64,000 bases of DNA, taken from contig PAPF01000024.1 of assembly GCA_002708825.1 (NCBI GenBank), positions 1-64,000 of the forward strand. Direction: 5' to 3'. Numbering within the stretch: position 1 is the first letter of the stretch; every line of letters begins with the position of its first letter. Shown here in pieces: positions 10,461 through 18,998 of the stretch. The translations under genes were made by a program, and so were the position numbers. The notes under the pieces were generated by a model. It made no database searches and was not told the origin of the DNA. It saw nothing but the letters and a program-made list of their open reading frames with translations. This DNA is from Phyllobacteriaceae bacterium. GTDB lineage: Bacteria; Pseudomonadota; Alphaproteobacteria; Rhizobiales; Rhizobiaceae.

Positions 10461-11275
10461 GCCAGATGATCGAGACCCACCGTTCCTTCGTCAACACGTG
10501 GGAATGCGACGAGAATGCGCACATGAACGTGCAGTTCTACATGAAGCGCTTCGACGAGGCGGCGCGCTTCTTCGCGCTTGCCCATGGCGGCGACCACATG
10601 GCCGGCCTGCCGCCGGTGCGCCACGTGCGCTACCATTCGGAACTGGCGGCCGCGCAATCGGCCGTGATCCGCTCCGGCGTCATCGCCAGCGGGCCGCTTG
10701 CCGGGCGCGTGGTGCACAGGATGGAGGAAAACGCCACCGGCCGCCTCTGCGCCACCGCGCTGGACGGGCCGGGAGCGCCCGAATCCGGCGCCATTGCCAG
10801 TGAAGAGGAAGCCGCTCCGGCAATGCCGCGCAGCATCGATCCGGCCCCGCGGCCGGGCCTGGACAAGGCCGCCATGCTGGCGGCGGGCGGGGTGATTGCC
10901 CATCGCTGCATCGTGACCCCTTCGGAATGCGATGCAAAGGGACGGCTGACCCAGCAATTCCATATCTCGCGGTTTACCGACGGCGCGCCGCATGTCTGGG
11001 ACCATGCCGGCATCAGCACGCGTTGGCTCAATGACAACGGCCTTGGCCGCGTTGCCGTCGAGATGCAGATCCGCCATCACAATCCGGCCATGGCGGGCGA
11101 TGCCCTCATCCTCGTCTCACGGGCGGAAACGGGCGCCGGCAAGACGATCCGGCTTCACCATGAACTCTTCCGTGCCACCGACGGCATGCCTGTCGCCAGC
11201 GGCGAGGTGGTCGGCCTTGTCATGGATCTGGCGACGCGGAAGTCGGTGAAGCTGGAACTGCAGGCGGCCGGCTGA
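10457..11275 (+). CDS. Thioesterase-like (double hotdog) protein
   Basis: FVNTWECDENAHMNVQFYMKRFDEAARFF hotdog signature repeated in second half (TPSECDAKGRLTQQFHISRF); GTG 10457 or ATG 10466. Confidence 0.75.
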   Translation: MSQMIETHRSFVNTWECDENAHMNVQFYMKRFDEAARFFALAHGGDHMAGLPPVRHVRYHSELAAAQSAVIRSGVIASGPLAGRVVHRMEENATGRLCATALDGPGAPESGAIASEEEAAPAMPRSIDPAPRPGLDKAAMLAAGGVIAHRCIVTPSECDAKGRLTQQFHISRFTDGAPHVWDHAGISTRWLNDNGLGRVAVEMQIRHHNPAMAGDALILVSRAETGAGKTIRLHHELFRATDGMPVASGEVVGLVMDLATRKSVKLELQAAG

Positions 11276-11280
11276 GACGG

Positions 11281-11709
11281 TCAGGTCCGGTCCGGCGGAA
11301 GGCCCTGCTGCTGCTCGCTTTCCAGATCCTTCACGATGCCCATGAAGCGGCGCATGAACTTCTCCATGAAGCCGAGCGTCTTCTCGAATTCCTCGTCGCT
11401 TGGAAGACCGTTGTCTCCCGGCGCCGCGGGCAGGCCTTCCAGTTGCGCGACACGGGCTTCCAGACGGTCGATGCGACTGCGCAGATCGGCGACCTCCGTG
11501 TCCCAGGCAGCCCGGTCATCGGCGCTCATCCGGCAGACGAGTTCGCCGCGTTCCTCGCGGCAGACCGATATCGCGCCGGTCTGGCGGTCCAGGCGCACCC
11601 AGCGGTCGCCGTCCTTGTGCATGTCGAAACGCATCTCGGCGCCCGAAACAGGGCCTGCGGCAAGAAAAGCGAGCGCCAGGCCGGTCGCGGCTGTCTTCCA
11701 AGAAATCAT
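11281..11709 (-). CDS. Putative secreted protein with coiled-coil segment
   Basis: Signal-peptide-like N-terminus (MISWKTAATGLALAFLAAGPVSGAE), LRSRIDRLEARVAQLEG coiled coil. Confidence 0.65.
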   Translation of the reverse strand: MISWKTAATGLALAFLAAGPVSGAEMRFDMHKDGDRWVRLDRQTGAISVCREERGELVCRMSADDRAAWDTEVADLRSRIDRLEARVAQLEGLPAAPGDNGLPSDEEFEKTLGFMEKFMRRFMGIVKDLESEQQQGLPPDRT

Positions 11710-11837
11710 GATCCCTGTCCTTTCCGGTTTCGCGGATTGCGCAGCATGCGCGCCGAAATGGCCGGAAATGGGGAAAGCGTGCCCAAACCCCGGTTGCGCG
11801 CTTTCGCAACGGGCCGGAACGGACTATAGCGCATGCC

Positions 11838-12188
11838 ATGGACCGGATCATTTACAAGATCGCGACTCGCGAACAATGGCAGGCGGCCGAGGCAGCCGGG
11901 CGTTTCGATGGCGCGCCGGTGGACCTGGCCGACGGCTACATCCACTTTTCCACGGCCGCGCAGGTCAGGGAAACCGCCGCGAAGCACTTCGCCGGACAGG
12001 ACGACCTGCTGCTGGTATCGGTTGACGCGGCGGCGCTGGGCGACTCGCTGACCTACGAGGTTTCGCGCGGCGGCGCGCTGTTTCCCCACCTCTACGCACC
12101 GCTCGACCTTTCCGCCGTTCGCGCGGTCCGCCCGCTGCCACTGGGGGCGGACGGGCGGCACGATTTTCCCCCGCTGGAAGCGGAGTGA
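11838..12188 (+). CDS. DUF952 family protein
   Basis: IYKIATREQWQAAEAAGRFDGAPVDLADGYIHFSTAAQV. Confidence 0.88.
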   Translation: MDRIIYKIATREQWQAAEAAGRFDGAPVDLADGYIHFSTAAQVRETAAKHFAGQDDLLLVSVDAAALGDSLTYEVSRGGALFPHLYAPLDLSAVRAVRPLPLGADGRHDFPPLEAE

Positions 12189-12191
12189 GCC

Positions 12192-13277
12192 ATGATCGCG
12201 GATCGGCTCGGCCTCGCCCTCCTGTTCCGCTTTTCGCCGGAAACGGCGCACGGGCTTTCCATCGCCGCGCTGAAGGCCGGGCTTGGCGGCCGTTTCGACG
12301 CGGGCTTCGATCCGCGCCTTGCGACGACCGTCTGCGGCCTGACCTTTCCCAATCCGCTGGGCATGGCGGCCGGCTATGACAAGAACGGCGAGGTACCCGA
12401 CGCGCTGCTGCGGCTGGGCTTCGGCTTCGCGGAAGTGGGCACGGTGACGCCGCTGGCCCAGCCGGGCAATCCGAAGCCGCGCATCTTCCGCCTGCCGCAG
12501 GACCGGGGCGTCATCAACCGGCTGGGATTCAACAATGAAGGCCATGCCGCCTGCCTGGCGCGGCTGAAGGCGCGGGCGGACCGGGGCGGCATCGTCGGTG
12601 TGAACATCGGCGCCAACAAAGGCAGCGCAGACCGCGTGGCCGATTACGTCAAAGGCGTCGAGACCTTCGCGCCGCTCGCCTCCTATCTCACCGTCAACGT
12701 GTCCTCGCCCAACACGCCGGGACTGCGCAACCTGCAAAGCCGGGAAAGCCTGGGCGACCTTCTGGCCCGCGTGAAGGCGGCGCGCGATGCCAGCGCGGTG
12801 GCGACCGGCAAGGCCCCGCCGATCTTCCTGAAGGTCGCGCCGGACCTTTCCGAAGTGGAACTGGACGACATCGCCGAAGAGGTGCTGGACAAGGGCACCG
12901 ACGGGCTGATCGTTTCCAACACGACGCTTGCGCGCGACGGGCTGACGGATACGGCGGCGGCCCGCGAGGCCGGCGGGTTGAGCGGGCGGCCGGTGTTCCG
13001 GCGCTCCACGGCGGTGCTGGCGAAACTGCGCAAGCGCGTCGGCCCTTCGCTGCCGATCATCGGGGTTGGCGGCGTGGAGGACGCGGAGACGGCGCTGGAG
13101 AAGATCCGTGCGGGCGCGGATCTCGTGCAGCTTTATTCCTGCATGATCTATGGCGGCCCCGGCCTGCCCCGGCGCATTCTCGAAGGGCTTTCGGCCTTCC
13201 TCGACCGCGAAGGCATCGACCATCCGGGCGCCCTGCGGGATACGGGCCTGGAGCAATGGGCCTCCACGCCGCTCTGA
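12192..13277 (+). CDS. pyrD: Dihydroorotate dehydrogenase (quinone), class 2
   Basis: FPNPLGMAAGYDKNGE, NRLGFNNEGH, VNVSSPNTPGLRNLQ, IIGVGGVEDAETA. Confidence 0.95.
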   Translation: MIADRLGLALLFRFSPETAHGLSIAALKAGLGGRFDAGFDPRLATTVCGLTFPNPLGMAAGYDKNGEVPDALLRLGFGFAEVGTVTPLAQPGNPKPRIFRLPQDRGVINRLGFNNEGHAACLARLKARADRGGIVGVNIGANKGSADRVADYVKGVETFAPLASYLTVNVSSPNTPGLRNLQSRESLGDLLARVKAARDASAVATGKAPPIFLKVAPDLSEVELDDIAEEVLDKGTDGLIVSNTTLARDGLTDTAAAREAGGLSGRPVFRRSTAVLAKLRKRVGPSLPIIGVGGVEDAETALEKIRAGADLVQLYSCMIYGGPGLPRRILEGLSAFLDREGIDHPGALRDTGLEQWASTPL

Positions 13278-13281
13278 CCGA

Positions 13282-14652
13282 TCAGGGCTGGAAGGCCTGG
13301 CGGCGGCGGACGAGCAGGATGGCGCCGAGGCTGATGCCACGGGCGACGAGGAACACGTGCAGCGCCGCCCACAGCCCCGCATTGCCGAAGGCCGGCACCA
13401 GCGCCCACATGGATGCGAAATAAAGCGCGAGAGAGACCAGCATCATGTTCCGCATGTCGCGCGACCAGGTGGCGCCGATGAAGATGCCGTCCATCTGGAA
13501 GGCGACGACACCCGTCAGCGCGCAGAGCGAGGCCAGCAGCAGGTGATCCATGGCCATGGCACGCACCTGCGGCGCCGTGGTCATGACGTCGACCAGGCGT
13601 TCTCCCCCCACCAGGAAAACCGCCAGCAGGCATAGCGCAAGCCCCAGCCCCCACCACAGGGTCAGCTTCACGGCGCGGTCGAAGGCCGGGCGGAAGCGCG
13701 CACCGACAGCGCGGCCGACAAGCTGTTCGGCGGCGGTGGCGAAGCCATCGAGGAAATAGCCGGCCACCATGAAGAAGTTGAGCAGGATGGCATTGGCAGC
13801 CAGCGTCACGGTGCCAAGCTGCGCGCCGATGCGGGTCATCCAGGCAAAGGCCGCCAGCAGGGCGAAGGAACGGATCATGATGTCGCCGCTCAGGGCGAAG
13901 AGGCGCATCAGGGCCATGGTATCGAGCACGGCCGCCCAGGGCACGCGCCATTGCCTGCCAAAACGGCGTGCCAGCAGGGCAAGCCCGGCGGCAAGGGTGA
14001 CGAACTCCCCGATGACCGTCCCCCACGCCACGCCTTCCAGGCCCCAGCCGAGCGCGAGGCCGAGCCAGACGGACAGGGCGATATTGGTGCCGTTCAGGAG
14101 GAATTGCAGGGCGAGGCCGGTGCGTCCCTCGCCCCGGCCCAGCACGTAGCCGAGGATGACGAAATTGGCGAGCGCGGCCGGCGCGGAAAGGACGCGGATG
14201 AGGATGTAGAGAGCCATGGCGTCGGCCGCGCGCGGACCGGGGTCGACGAAGGCCTGGCCGCCGGCGGCAATCAGCGGTCCGGCCAGCGTGACGGCAAGGC
14301 CCGAGACCAGGGCGACGAGCAGGGCCCGGTAAAGGACGAGGCGTTCCTGCATGGCATCGCCGCGCCCGTTGGCCTGCGCCACCAGGCCGGTGGTCGCGGC
14401 GCGCAGGAAATTGAAGGTGGTGAAGACCACGTCGAAGACGATGGCACCGGCGGCGAGGCCTCCCTGCAGCGCGGGATCGCCGAACCGGCCGACCACGGCG
14501 GTGTCGGTCAGGCCGAGCAAGGGCGTGGAGAGATAGGCCAGCGTCATCGGCACGGCGATGGCCAGCACCAGCCGGTTGGTCACCGCGAAGGGCCGGATGG
14601 CGGCCGGGTCCGGATCGTCGACGGCCAAGCCGGTCTCTCCTGTCATTTTCAT
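13282..14652 (-). CDS. MATE-family efflux transporter (DinF-like)
   Basis: 12-TM pattern, RLVLAIAVPMTLAYLSTPLLGLTDTAVVGRFG. Confidence 0.88.
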   Translation of the reverse strand: MKMTGETGLAVDDPDPAAIRPFAVTNRLVLAIAVPMTLAYLSTPLLGLTDTAVVGRFGDPALQGGLAAGAIVFDVVFTTFNFLRAATTGLVAQANGRGDAMQERLVLYRALLVALVSGLAVTLAGPLIAAGGQAFVDPGPRAADAMALYILIRVLSAPAALANFVILGYVLGRGEGRTGLALQFLLNGTNIALSVWLGLALGWGLEGVAWGTVIGEFVTLAAGLALLARRFGRQWRVPWAAVLDTMALMRLFALSGDIMIRSFALLAAFAWMTRIGAQLGTVTLAANAILLNFFMVAGYFLDGFATAAEQLVGRAVGARFRPAFDRAVKLTLWWGLGLALCLLAVFLVGGERLVDVMTTAPQVRAMAMDHLLLASLCALTGVVAFQMDGIFIGATWSRDMRNMMLVSLALYFASMWALVPAFGNAGLWAALHVFLVARGISLGAILLVRRRQAFQP

Positions 14653-14707
14653 GCCATTGCCGCATTGCGGGCTTCCGGTGCGCCCGGTCCCGCCCTATTG
14701 AACAGGC

Positions 14708-15616
14708 ATGGCCCTGCATATCGTTCACCACCCCGATTACGACGCGCGGTTCTCGCCTGTCCACCGCTTTCCGATGAGCAAGTACACGCTGCTCATGACG
14801 GCGCTGAGGCAGCGCGGACTGGTGCGGCCCCGACATCTGCACGAACCGGGCGAGGCGCCGCGGCCATGGCTGACGCTGGCCCATGACGCGGCCTATGTGG
14901 ACCAGGTGACCGGCTGCGCGGTGCCGGCGCGCATCGAGAAGGAGATCGGCTTTCCGGTGGACGCGGCGGTCTCGCGGCGCGCCCGGCTGGCGAGCGCGGG
15001 CACGGTGCTGGCAGCGCGGCTGGCGCTGGAGCACGGCGTGGCCTGCAATGCGGCGGGCGGCAGCCACCACGCCCGGCGCGCCCAGGGCGCGGGTTTCTGC
15101 ACCTTCAACGATGTGGGCGTGGCGGCGAACGTGCTGCTGGCCACGGGCGAGGCGGCGCGCATCCTCGTCGTCGATTGCGACGTGCACCAGGGCGACGGGA
15201 CGGCGGACATCTTTGCCGGCGAGCCCCGCGTCTTCACCTTCTCGCTGCACGGGGCACGCAATTACCCGGCGCGCAAGATTCCGGGCGACCTGGACATGGA
15301 ACTGCCCGACGGGACCGGCGACGCGGCCTACCTGGCGGCGCTGGCCGAGGCGCTGGGGCAGATCGGGCAGCGATTCCTGCCCGACCTCGTCTTCTACAAT
15401 GGCGGCGTCGATGCGCATCACGCCGACCGGCTGGGCCGCCTCGCGCTCACCGACGAGGGCTTGCGGGCGCGCGACCGCATGGTGCTCTACCATTTCCGAG
15501 AGCGCGGCATTCCGGTGTGCGGCGTGATCGGCGGCGGCTATGCGCGCGACATGGCGGGCCTTGGCGAGCGCCATGCCATCCTGTTCGAGGTGGCGGCCGA
15601 GTTTTCCGGCGGATGA
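14708..15616 (+). CDS. Histone deacetylase-superfamily protein
   Basis: GGSHHARRAQGAGFCTFNDVGVAA...VVDCDVHQGDGTADIF...YNGGVDAHHAD metal-site motifs. Confidence 0.9.
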   Translation: MALHIVHHPDYDARFSPVHRFPMSKYTLLMTALRQRGLVRPRHLHEPGEAPRPWLTLAHDAAYVDQVTGCAVPARIEKEIGFPVDAAVSRRARLASAGTVLAARLALEHGVACNAAGGSHHARRAQGAGFCTFNDVGVAANVLLATGEAARILVVDCDVHQGDGTADIFAGEPRVFTFSLHGARNYPARKIPGDLDMELPDGTGDAAYLAALAEALGQIGQRFLPDLVFYNGGVDAHHADRLGRLALTDEGLRARDRMVLYHFRERGIPVCGVIGGGYARDMAGLGERHAILFEVAAEFSGG

Positions 15617-15628
15617 TGGCCGCGCGCC

Positions 15629-15898
15629 TCAGCCCTTGCGGTAGTTGATCAGACGCAGGATGAAAAAGGCCGGAACGACGATGACGGCACCGAGCAGGAA
15701 ATAGCCGAAGAAGCGTTCGATGGCCTCGAAGCCCATGGCCCAGAGCGAATGAAAGAACTCGCGGATGGCGAAGAGCACGTCCCAGGGCGTCCAGTCCAGC
15801 GCGGCCATGACAAGGCCGACCAGGAAGGAGACGACGATGAGCTTGAGCGCGACGCGCGCCGGGGTATCTCCCAGAAACCTGACCAGTGCGTTGCCCAT
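15629..15898 (-). CDS. DUF6460-like small membrane protein
   Basis: MGNALVRFLGDTPARVALKLIVVSFLVGLVMAALDWTPWD. Confidence 0.7.
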   Translation of the reverse strand: MGNALVRFLGDTPARVALKLIVVSFLVGLVMAALDWTPWDVLFAIREFFHSLWAMGFEAIERFFGYFLLGAVIVVPAFFILRLINYRKG

Positions 15899-15970
15899 GT
15901 GCTTATCCCGGCTGTGATTGACGCCCGTCAGATACGGTTTCATGATGGCGACTTCAAGAGACGGTGAGCC

Positions 15971-16480
15971 ATGGCAGCAGCCGCGCGACACGAGATTTCC
16001 CTGACGGCGGCGGGCCTGGCGGCGCTTGCCGTGGCGGGTCTGCTGTTTGCCGCGCTGTGGCTTCTGCGCGAGGACAAGGGGCCGCAGGCCCCGGTGAAAA
16101 TCGCCGGCGGCGGCTTCATCGCCAATTACCGGGTGTCGGAGATCTTTGCCGGGTTCACCGCCGTCGCGGTCAGGCCGGTCGAGACCGGCGCGATCCTCCA
16201 GGCCACGTTCGAGAACCCCGCCGGCGGGCCGCCGATCCGCGTCAGCGAGCGGTTCCGGGTGCGCGCGCCGCGCATCATGCTGCGCACCCCGGCGCTGCAT
16301 GGCGTGGAGAAGGGGCGGCCCTACGCGGTGGAGGTGCGGCTGCTGTCGCGCGACGGAACGCGGGAGCTATGGCGCACGTCGATGACGTTCCGCAGCCAGG
16401 TCGGCTCCGGCATGATCGCCGAAAATCCCCTGACGGTGGGGCCGGGCTACACGCCAAACCCGGCGCTGAAGACGCACTGA
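15971..16480 (+). CDS. Hypothetical protein, single N-terminal TM
   Basis: Complete ORF with TM helix; no family recognised. Confidence 0.6.
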   Translation: MAAAARHEISLTAAGLAALAVAGLLFAALWLLREDKGPQAPVKIAGGGFIANYRVSEIFAGFTAVAVRPVETGAILQATFENPAGGPPIRVSERFRVRAPRIMLRTPALHGVEKGRPYAVEVRLLSRDGTRELWRTSMTFRSQVGSGMIAENPLTVGPGYTPNPALKTH

Positions 16481-16506
16481 GGAAGGGATGGGACCGAGGA
16501 AGTGGC

Positions 16507-16581
16507 TGGAGCGGGCGATGGGGATCGAACCCACGACATCAAGCTTGGGAAGCTTGCGTTCTACCACTGAACTACACCCGC
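16507..16581 (-). tRNA. tRNA-Gly (anticodon CCC)
   Basis: Minus strand GCGGGTGTAGTTCAGTGGTAGAACGCAAGCTTCCCAAGCTTGATGTCGTGGGTTCGATCCCCATCGCCCGCTCCA; 7-bp acceptor stem, encoded CCA. Confidence 0.95.
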
Positions 16582-16594
16582 CGGGCCAGGCGCC

Positions 16595-16623
16595 TAGATT
16601 GACCGGGGCGAAACGGAAGTCAA
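16595..16623 (-). promoter_or_regulatory. Probable tRNA-Gly promoter
   Basis: Minus-strand TTGACT-17 nt-AATCTA ending 14 nt before mature tRNA 5' end. Confidence 0.5.
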
Positions 16624-16635
16624 GCATGCAGACGG
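16597..16635 (+). repeat. 39-bp repeat R3, copy a (tRNA side)
   Basis: GATTGACCGGGGCGAAACGGAAGTCAAGCATGCAGACGG; 35/39 identical to 19482..19520. Confidence 0.9.
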
Positions 16636-16658
16636 GCGGGAAAGCGGGACAGGACCTG

Positions 16659-16713
16659 GGCGAGTGCCTCGGAAGGAATGTGGGGCGGTTGGGTGCCGCG
16701 AGTGGTGGATTGG
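16659..16713 (+). repeat. ~55-bp repeat R2, copy a
   Basis: GGCGAGTGCCTCGGAAGGAATGTGGGGCGGTTGGGTGCCGCGAGTGGTGGATTGG; near-identical to 17351..17406. Confidence 0.9.
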
Positions 16714-16804
16714 GGGTTGGATGTGGGGTTCGATAGTCGAGGTCGCACCAATCAGCGTCAAAATTTCTTCTCAATCACTTTGTCAGAAAAACGGTTCATT
16801 CCAT

Positions 16805-17200
16805 TTATTTCATATTTATATATTTCATGTATTTAATGTTTCTATCATCTATCGCCTCTATTAATATATTATCTTCTTTATTCCATATTATTTTTAACTG
16901 TCGTATTTTTGTTGCATCCACATTCATGGATGCAAAAAAGCGACCAATATCACTTTTATAATGAGATGCTGACGTTCTTACGCGCGAGCTTATTTCTTTC
17001 GGTCTAAAATTTAGATTCAAAATATCGATTTCGATATCAATCCCCAATTCATGAATTTTTCGAAGTTCATCGATTATGAATCCACCATCCAAGTAGTTGT
17101 TGTAGCTTATAAAGCTATGTCCATAATTGTGAATTGCCGCACCGATATTCTTGTATTTCAAATTCCGCCCCTGCCTATCGTTGATTTCGAATTTTTCCAA
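16805..17200 (-). CDS. Hypothetical AT-rich island protein (immunity-like?)
   Basis: 131-aa ORF, TTG start; NIGAAIHNYGHSFISYNNYLDGGFIIDEL... Confidence 0.55.
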   Translation of the reverse strand: MEKFEINDRQGRNLKYKNIGAAIHNYGHSFISYNNYLDGGFIIDELRKIHELGIDIEIDILNLNFRPKEISSRVRTSASHYKSDIGRFFASMNVDATKIRQLKIIWNKEDNILIEAIDDRNIKYMKYINMK

Positions 17201-17270
17201 CGCATGGTTTCAATCATCATTTCACCACATGAACTTCCAAGCAATCCGCTCAATGTCGCTCTGCCTGACG

Positions 17271-17352
17271 CCTCACGACCACCGTTGATCTCACCTCTGA
17301 ATGCATCGGAATCCTTGTGGGCAGCCAGTGCGAAGCCGGCCTGGATTGGTGG
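17271..17352 (+). repeat. 82-bp repeat R1, copy 1
   Basis: CCTCACGACCACCGTTGATCTCACCTCTGAATGCATCGGAATCCTTGTGGGCAGCCAGTGCGAAGCCGGCCTGGATTGGTGG. Confidence 0.95.
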
Positions 17353-17406
17353 CGAGCGCCTCGGAAGGAATGCGGGGCGGTTGGGGTGCCGCGAGTGGTG
17401 GATTGG
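17351..17406 (+). repeat. ~56-bp repeat R2, copy b
   Basis: GGCGAGCGCCTCGGAAGGAATGCGGGGCGGTTGGGGTGCCGCGAGTGGTGGATTGG. Confidence 0.9.
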
Positions 17407-17597
17407 CAAACGAATAGCCAAATCACGACCCATTGACAAAGACCCAGGTCGATCGCTTTGCTATAATCAGGTCTCATCGGCTCTCATGTGGGAGAGAAGG
17501 GCCGGGTTCTCGGAAACTGTGTTCTGTTTTTTTACAGTTCATGGTCGCCCCGTATTTTTTCCATCTATCGGAAAGCTGTTTTAGCGAAACGGATGTT

Positions 17598-17984
17598 ATG
17601 AGCGCATCAAAATACCCGCCGGATTGGCTCACACTACCTTTCGAGCATGTATTCATCGTAAAAAATAATATTACCAATTTTTCTGTTTGGGAAATTATTA
17701 CCGATGCGTCATTTGGTGAGGATTACTTTATTCTTATTAATGATACTATAAAAAGCCGTCGATTATTTCCTTTCGCAAAAAGAACAGATTGCGATATATG
17801 CGCGTGTTGGGAGGCCGGAAATACAGAGAAAGTTTTGTTGATCAATGCATTTGTAGGACCCGGTCTGGAAAATTTTGGAGAATTTGGGAGCTACTGGGAA
17901 TGGTTTCGTCACGCGATTGATGAGATGATCGAGTATGCAGTGGAAGAAAAGAGTTTTATTAACAAACAGATAGAACATCGTTGA
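17598..17984 (+). CDS. SUKH / SMI1-KNR4-like candidate immunity protein
   Basis: PPDWLTLPFEHVFIVKNNITNFSVWEIITDASFGEDYFILIND...RRLFPFAKRTDCDICACWEAGNTEKVLLINAFVGPGLENFGEFGSYWEWFRHAIDEMIEYA; pattern seen in SMI1/KNR4 proteins; alternative start 17541. Confidence 0.6.
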   Translation: MSASKYPPDWLTLPFEHVFIVKNNITNFSVWEIITDASFGEDYFILINDTIKSRRLFPFAKRTDCDICACWEAGNTEKVLLINAFVGPGLENFGEFGSYWEWFRHAIDEMIEYAVEEKSFINKQIEHR

Positions 17985-18089
17985 AGATGGCCGCTTCCGT
18001 TTGATTGCCAGTCGGTATCCGAATTCCTGTTCTGACTATGGCGATTTCACCTGGAGCCTCCCTCAGCGAAAACGCTATCAGGTCCACCG

Positions 18090-18171
18090 CCTCACGACCA
18101 CCGTTGATCTCACCGCTGATTGCATCGGAATCAATGTGGGCAGCCAGTGCGAAGCCGGCCTGGATTTGTGG
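18090..18171 (+). repeat. 82-bp repeat R1, copy 2
   Basis: 5 mismatches to copy 1 by eye. Confidence 0.95.
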
Positions 18172-18379
18172 GGTGGGGGCTGGGGGATTGGCGATTTGTG
18201 CTGGTTGGTCAATCCTATGCGCCAGATCGCCTTACGGATCGCAATCTGCATATATCCGCTCTCACGAAAGGATTTCAATCATCGGCACGCCGATCTAAAA
18301 CTGCATTACTACAGCTTCAACGACTTTTGAACAATTGTCCGCAGTGCGGTTGAGTCGCCAAGCCAACAGGCCTAAAATA

Positions 18380-18757
18380 ATGAGAAAAGTTGGAAATACC
18401 AGGGAAATCAACCCAGGAGATAATTTCAATGAAATACTAAATATGGTCGAATATTTTCATGATTGGACAATTCATGGCATACATTTTAATAATTCACGCA
18501 ATAATGATATTTCTATTTCCAATTTTATAATGATATTTTCTGACGGATACAATCGAGCGATACACAATTACGTGAAAATTGATTTCATAAATGTAATCGA
18601 CATTTCAATTAGAAATATTACATCGATACCAAGTGAAATTGATGGGATTAATATTTTCAAAGATGCGAGTCTTTTACTGTTTACCTCTATGGATAAAGAA
18701 ACTATAGCTATTAAATCAGAATTATTACGCTTTTCATTTTTCAATAATCGCTTTTGA
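18380..18757 (+). CDS. Hypothetical AT-rich island protein (immunity-like?)
   Basis: 125-aa ORF; EYFHDWTIHGIHFNNSRNNDISISNFIMIFSD resembles the general Imm50-like 'DA.i..i.f' layout; weak. Confidence 0.5.
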   Translation: MRKVGNTREINPGDNFNEILNMVEYFHDWTIHGIHFNNSRNNDISISNFIMIFSDGYNRAIHNYVKIDFINVIDISIRNITSIPSEIDGINIFKDASLLLFTSMDKETIAIKSELLRFSFFNNRF

Positions 18758-18874
18758 CAAAATTTCAAAATCCACTTCTGATGATTTTTATATCAATATA
18801 TAATTTATATTTTCATACAAACCGCCTCCTCGAACCTTAAAATACACTCAAATAAACCACACTCCGCGCAACGG

Positions 18875-18955
18875 CCTCACGACCACCGTTGATCTCACCT
18901 CTGAATGCATCGGAACCATTGTGGCAGCCAGTGCGAAGCCGGCCTGGATTGGTGG
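18875..18955 (+). repeat. 81-bp repeat R1, copy 3
   Basis: 2 mismatches and a 1-nt deletion relative to copy 1 by eye. Confidence 0.95.
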
Positions 18956-18998
18956 GTTTGGATTGGCGGAATTGGGGTGTGTGAGCAAAAATGACAGT

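Noticed and set aside
13148-15574. 808-aa minus-strand ORF over the MATE/HDAC region
   Set aside because: Overlaps two clearly conserved genes in other frames; composition typical of GC-rich antisense.
16507-16640. Classic integrase-type attL at the tRNA-Gly 3' end
   Set aside because: The repeat lies on the 5' (promoter) side of the tRNA, the tRNA 3' end is not duplicated, and no integrase gene is seen.
17158-17439. 93-aa minus-strand ORF reading through repeats R1 and R2
   Set aside because: Mostly repeat sequence; the frame is not maintained in copy 3 (1-nt deletion). Noted as a possible fossil only, not annotated as a gene.
17271-18955. CRISPR-like repeats
   Set aside because: Only 3-4 copies, 80 bp long, spaced by 0.7-0.8 kb of coding-length DNA; no cas genes.
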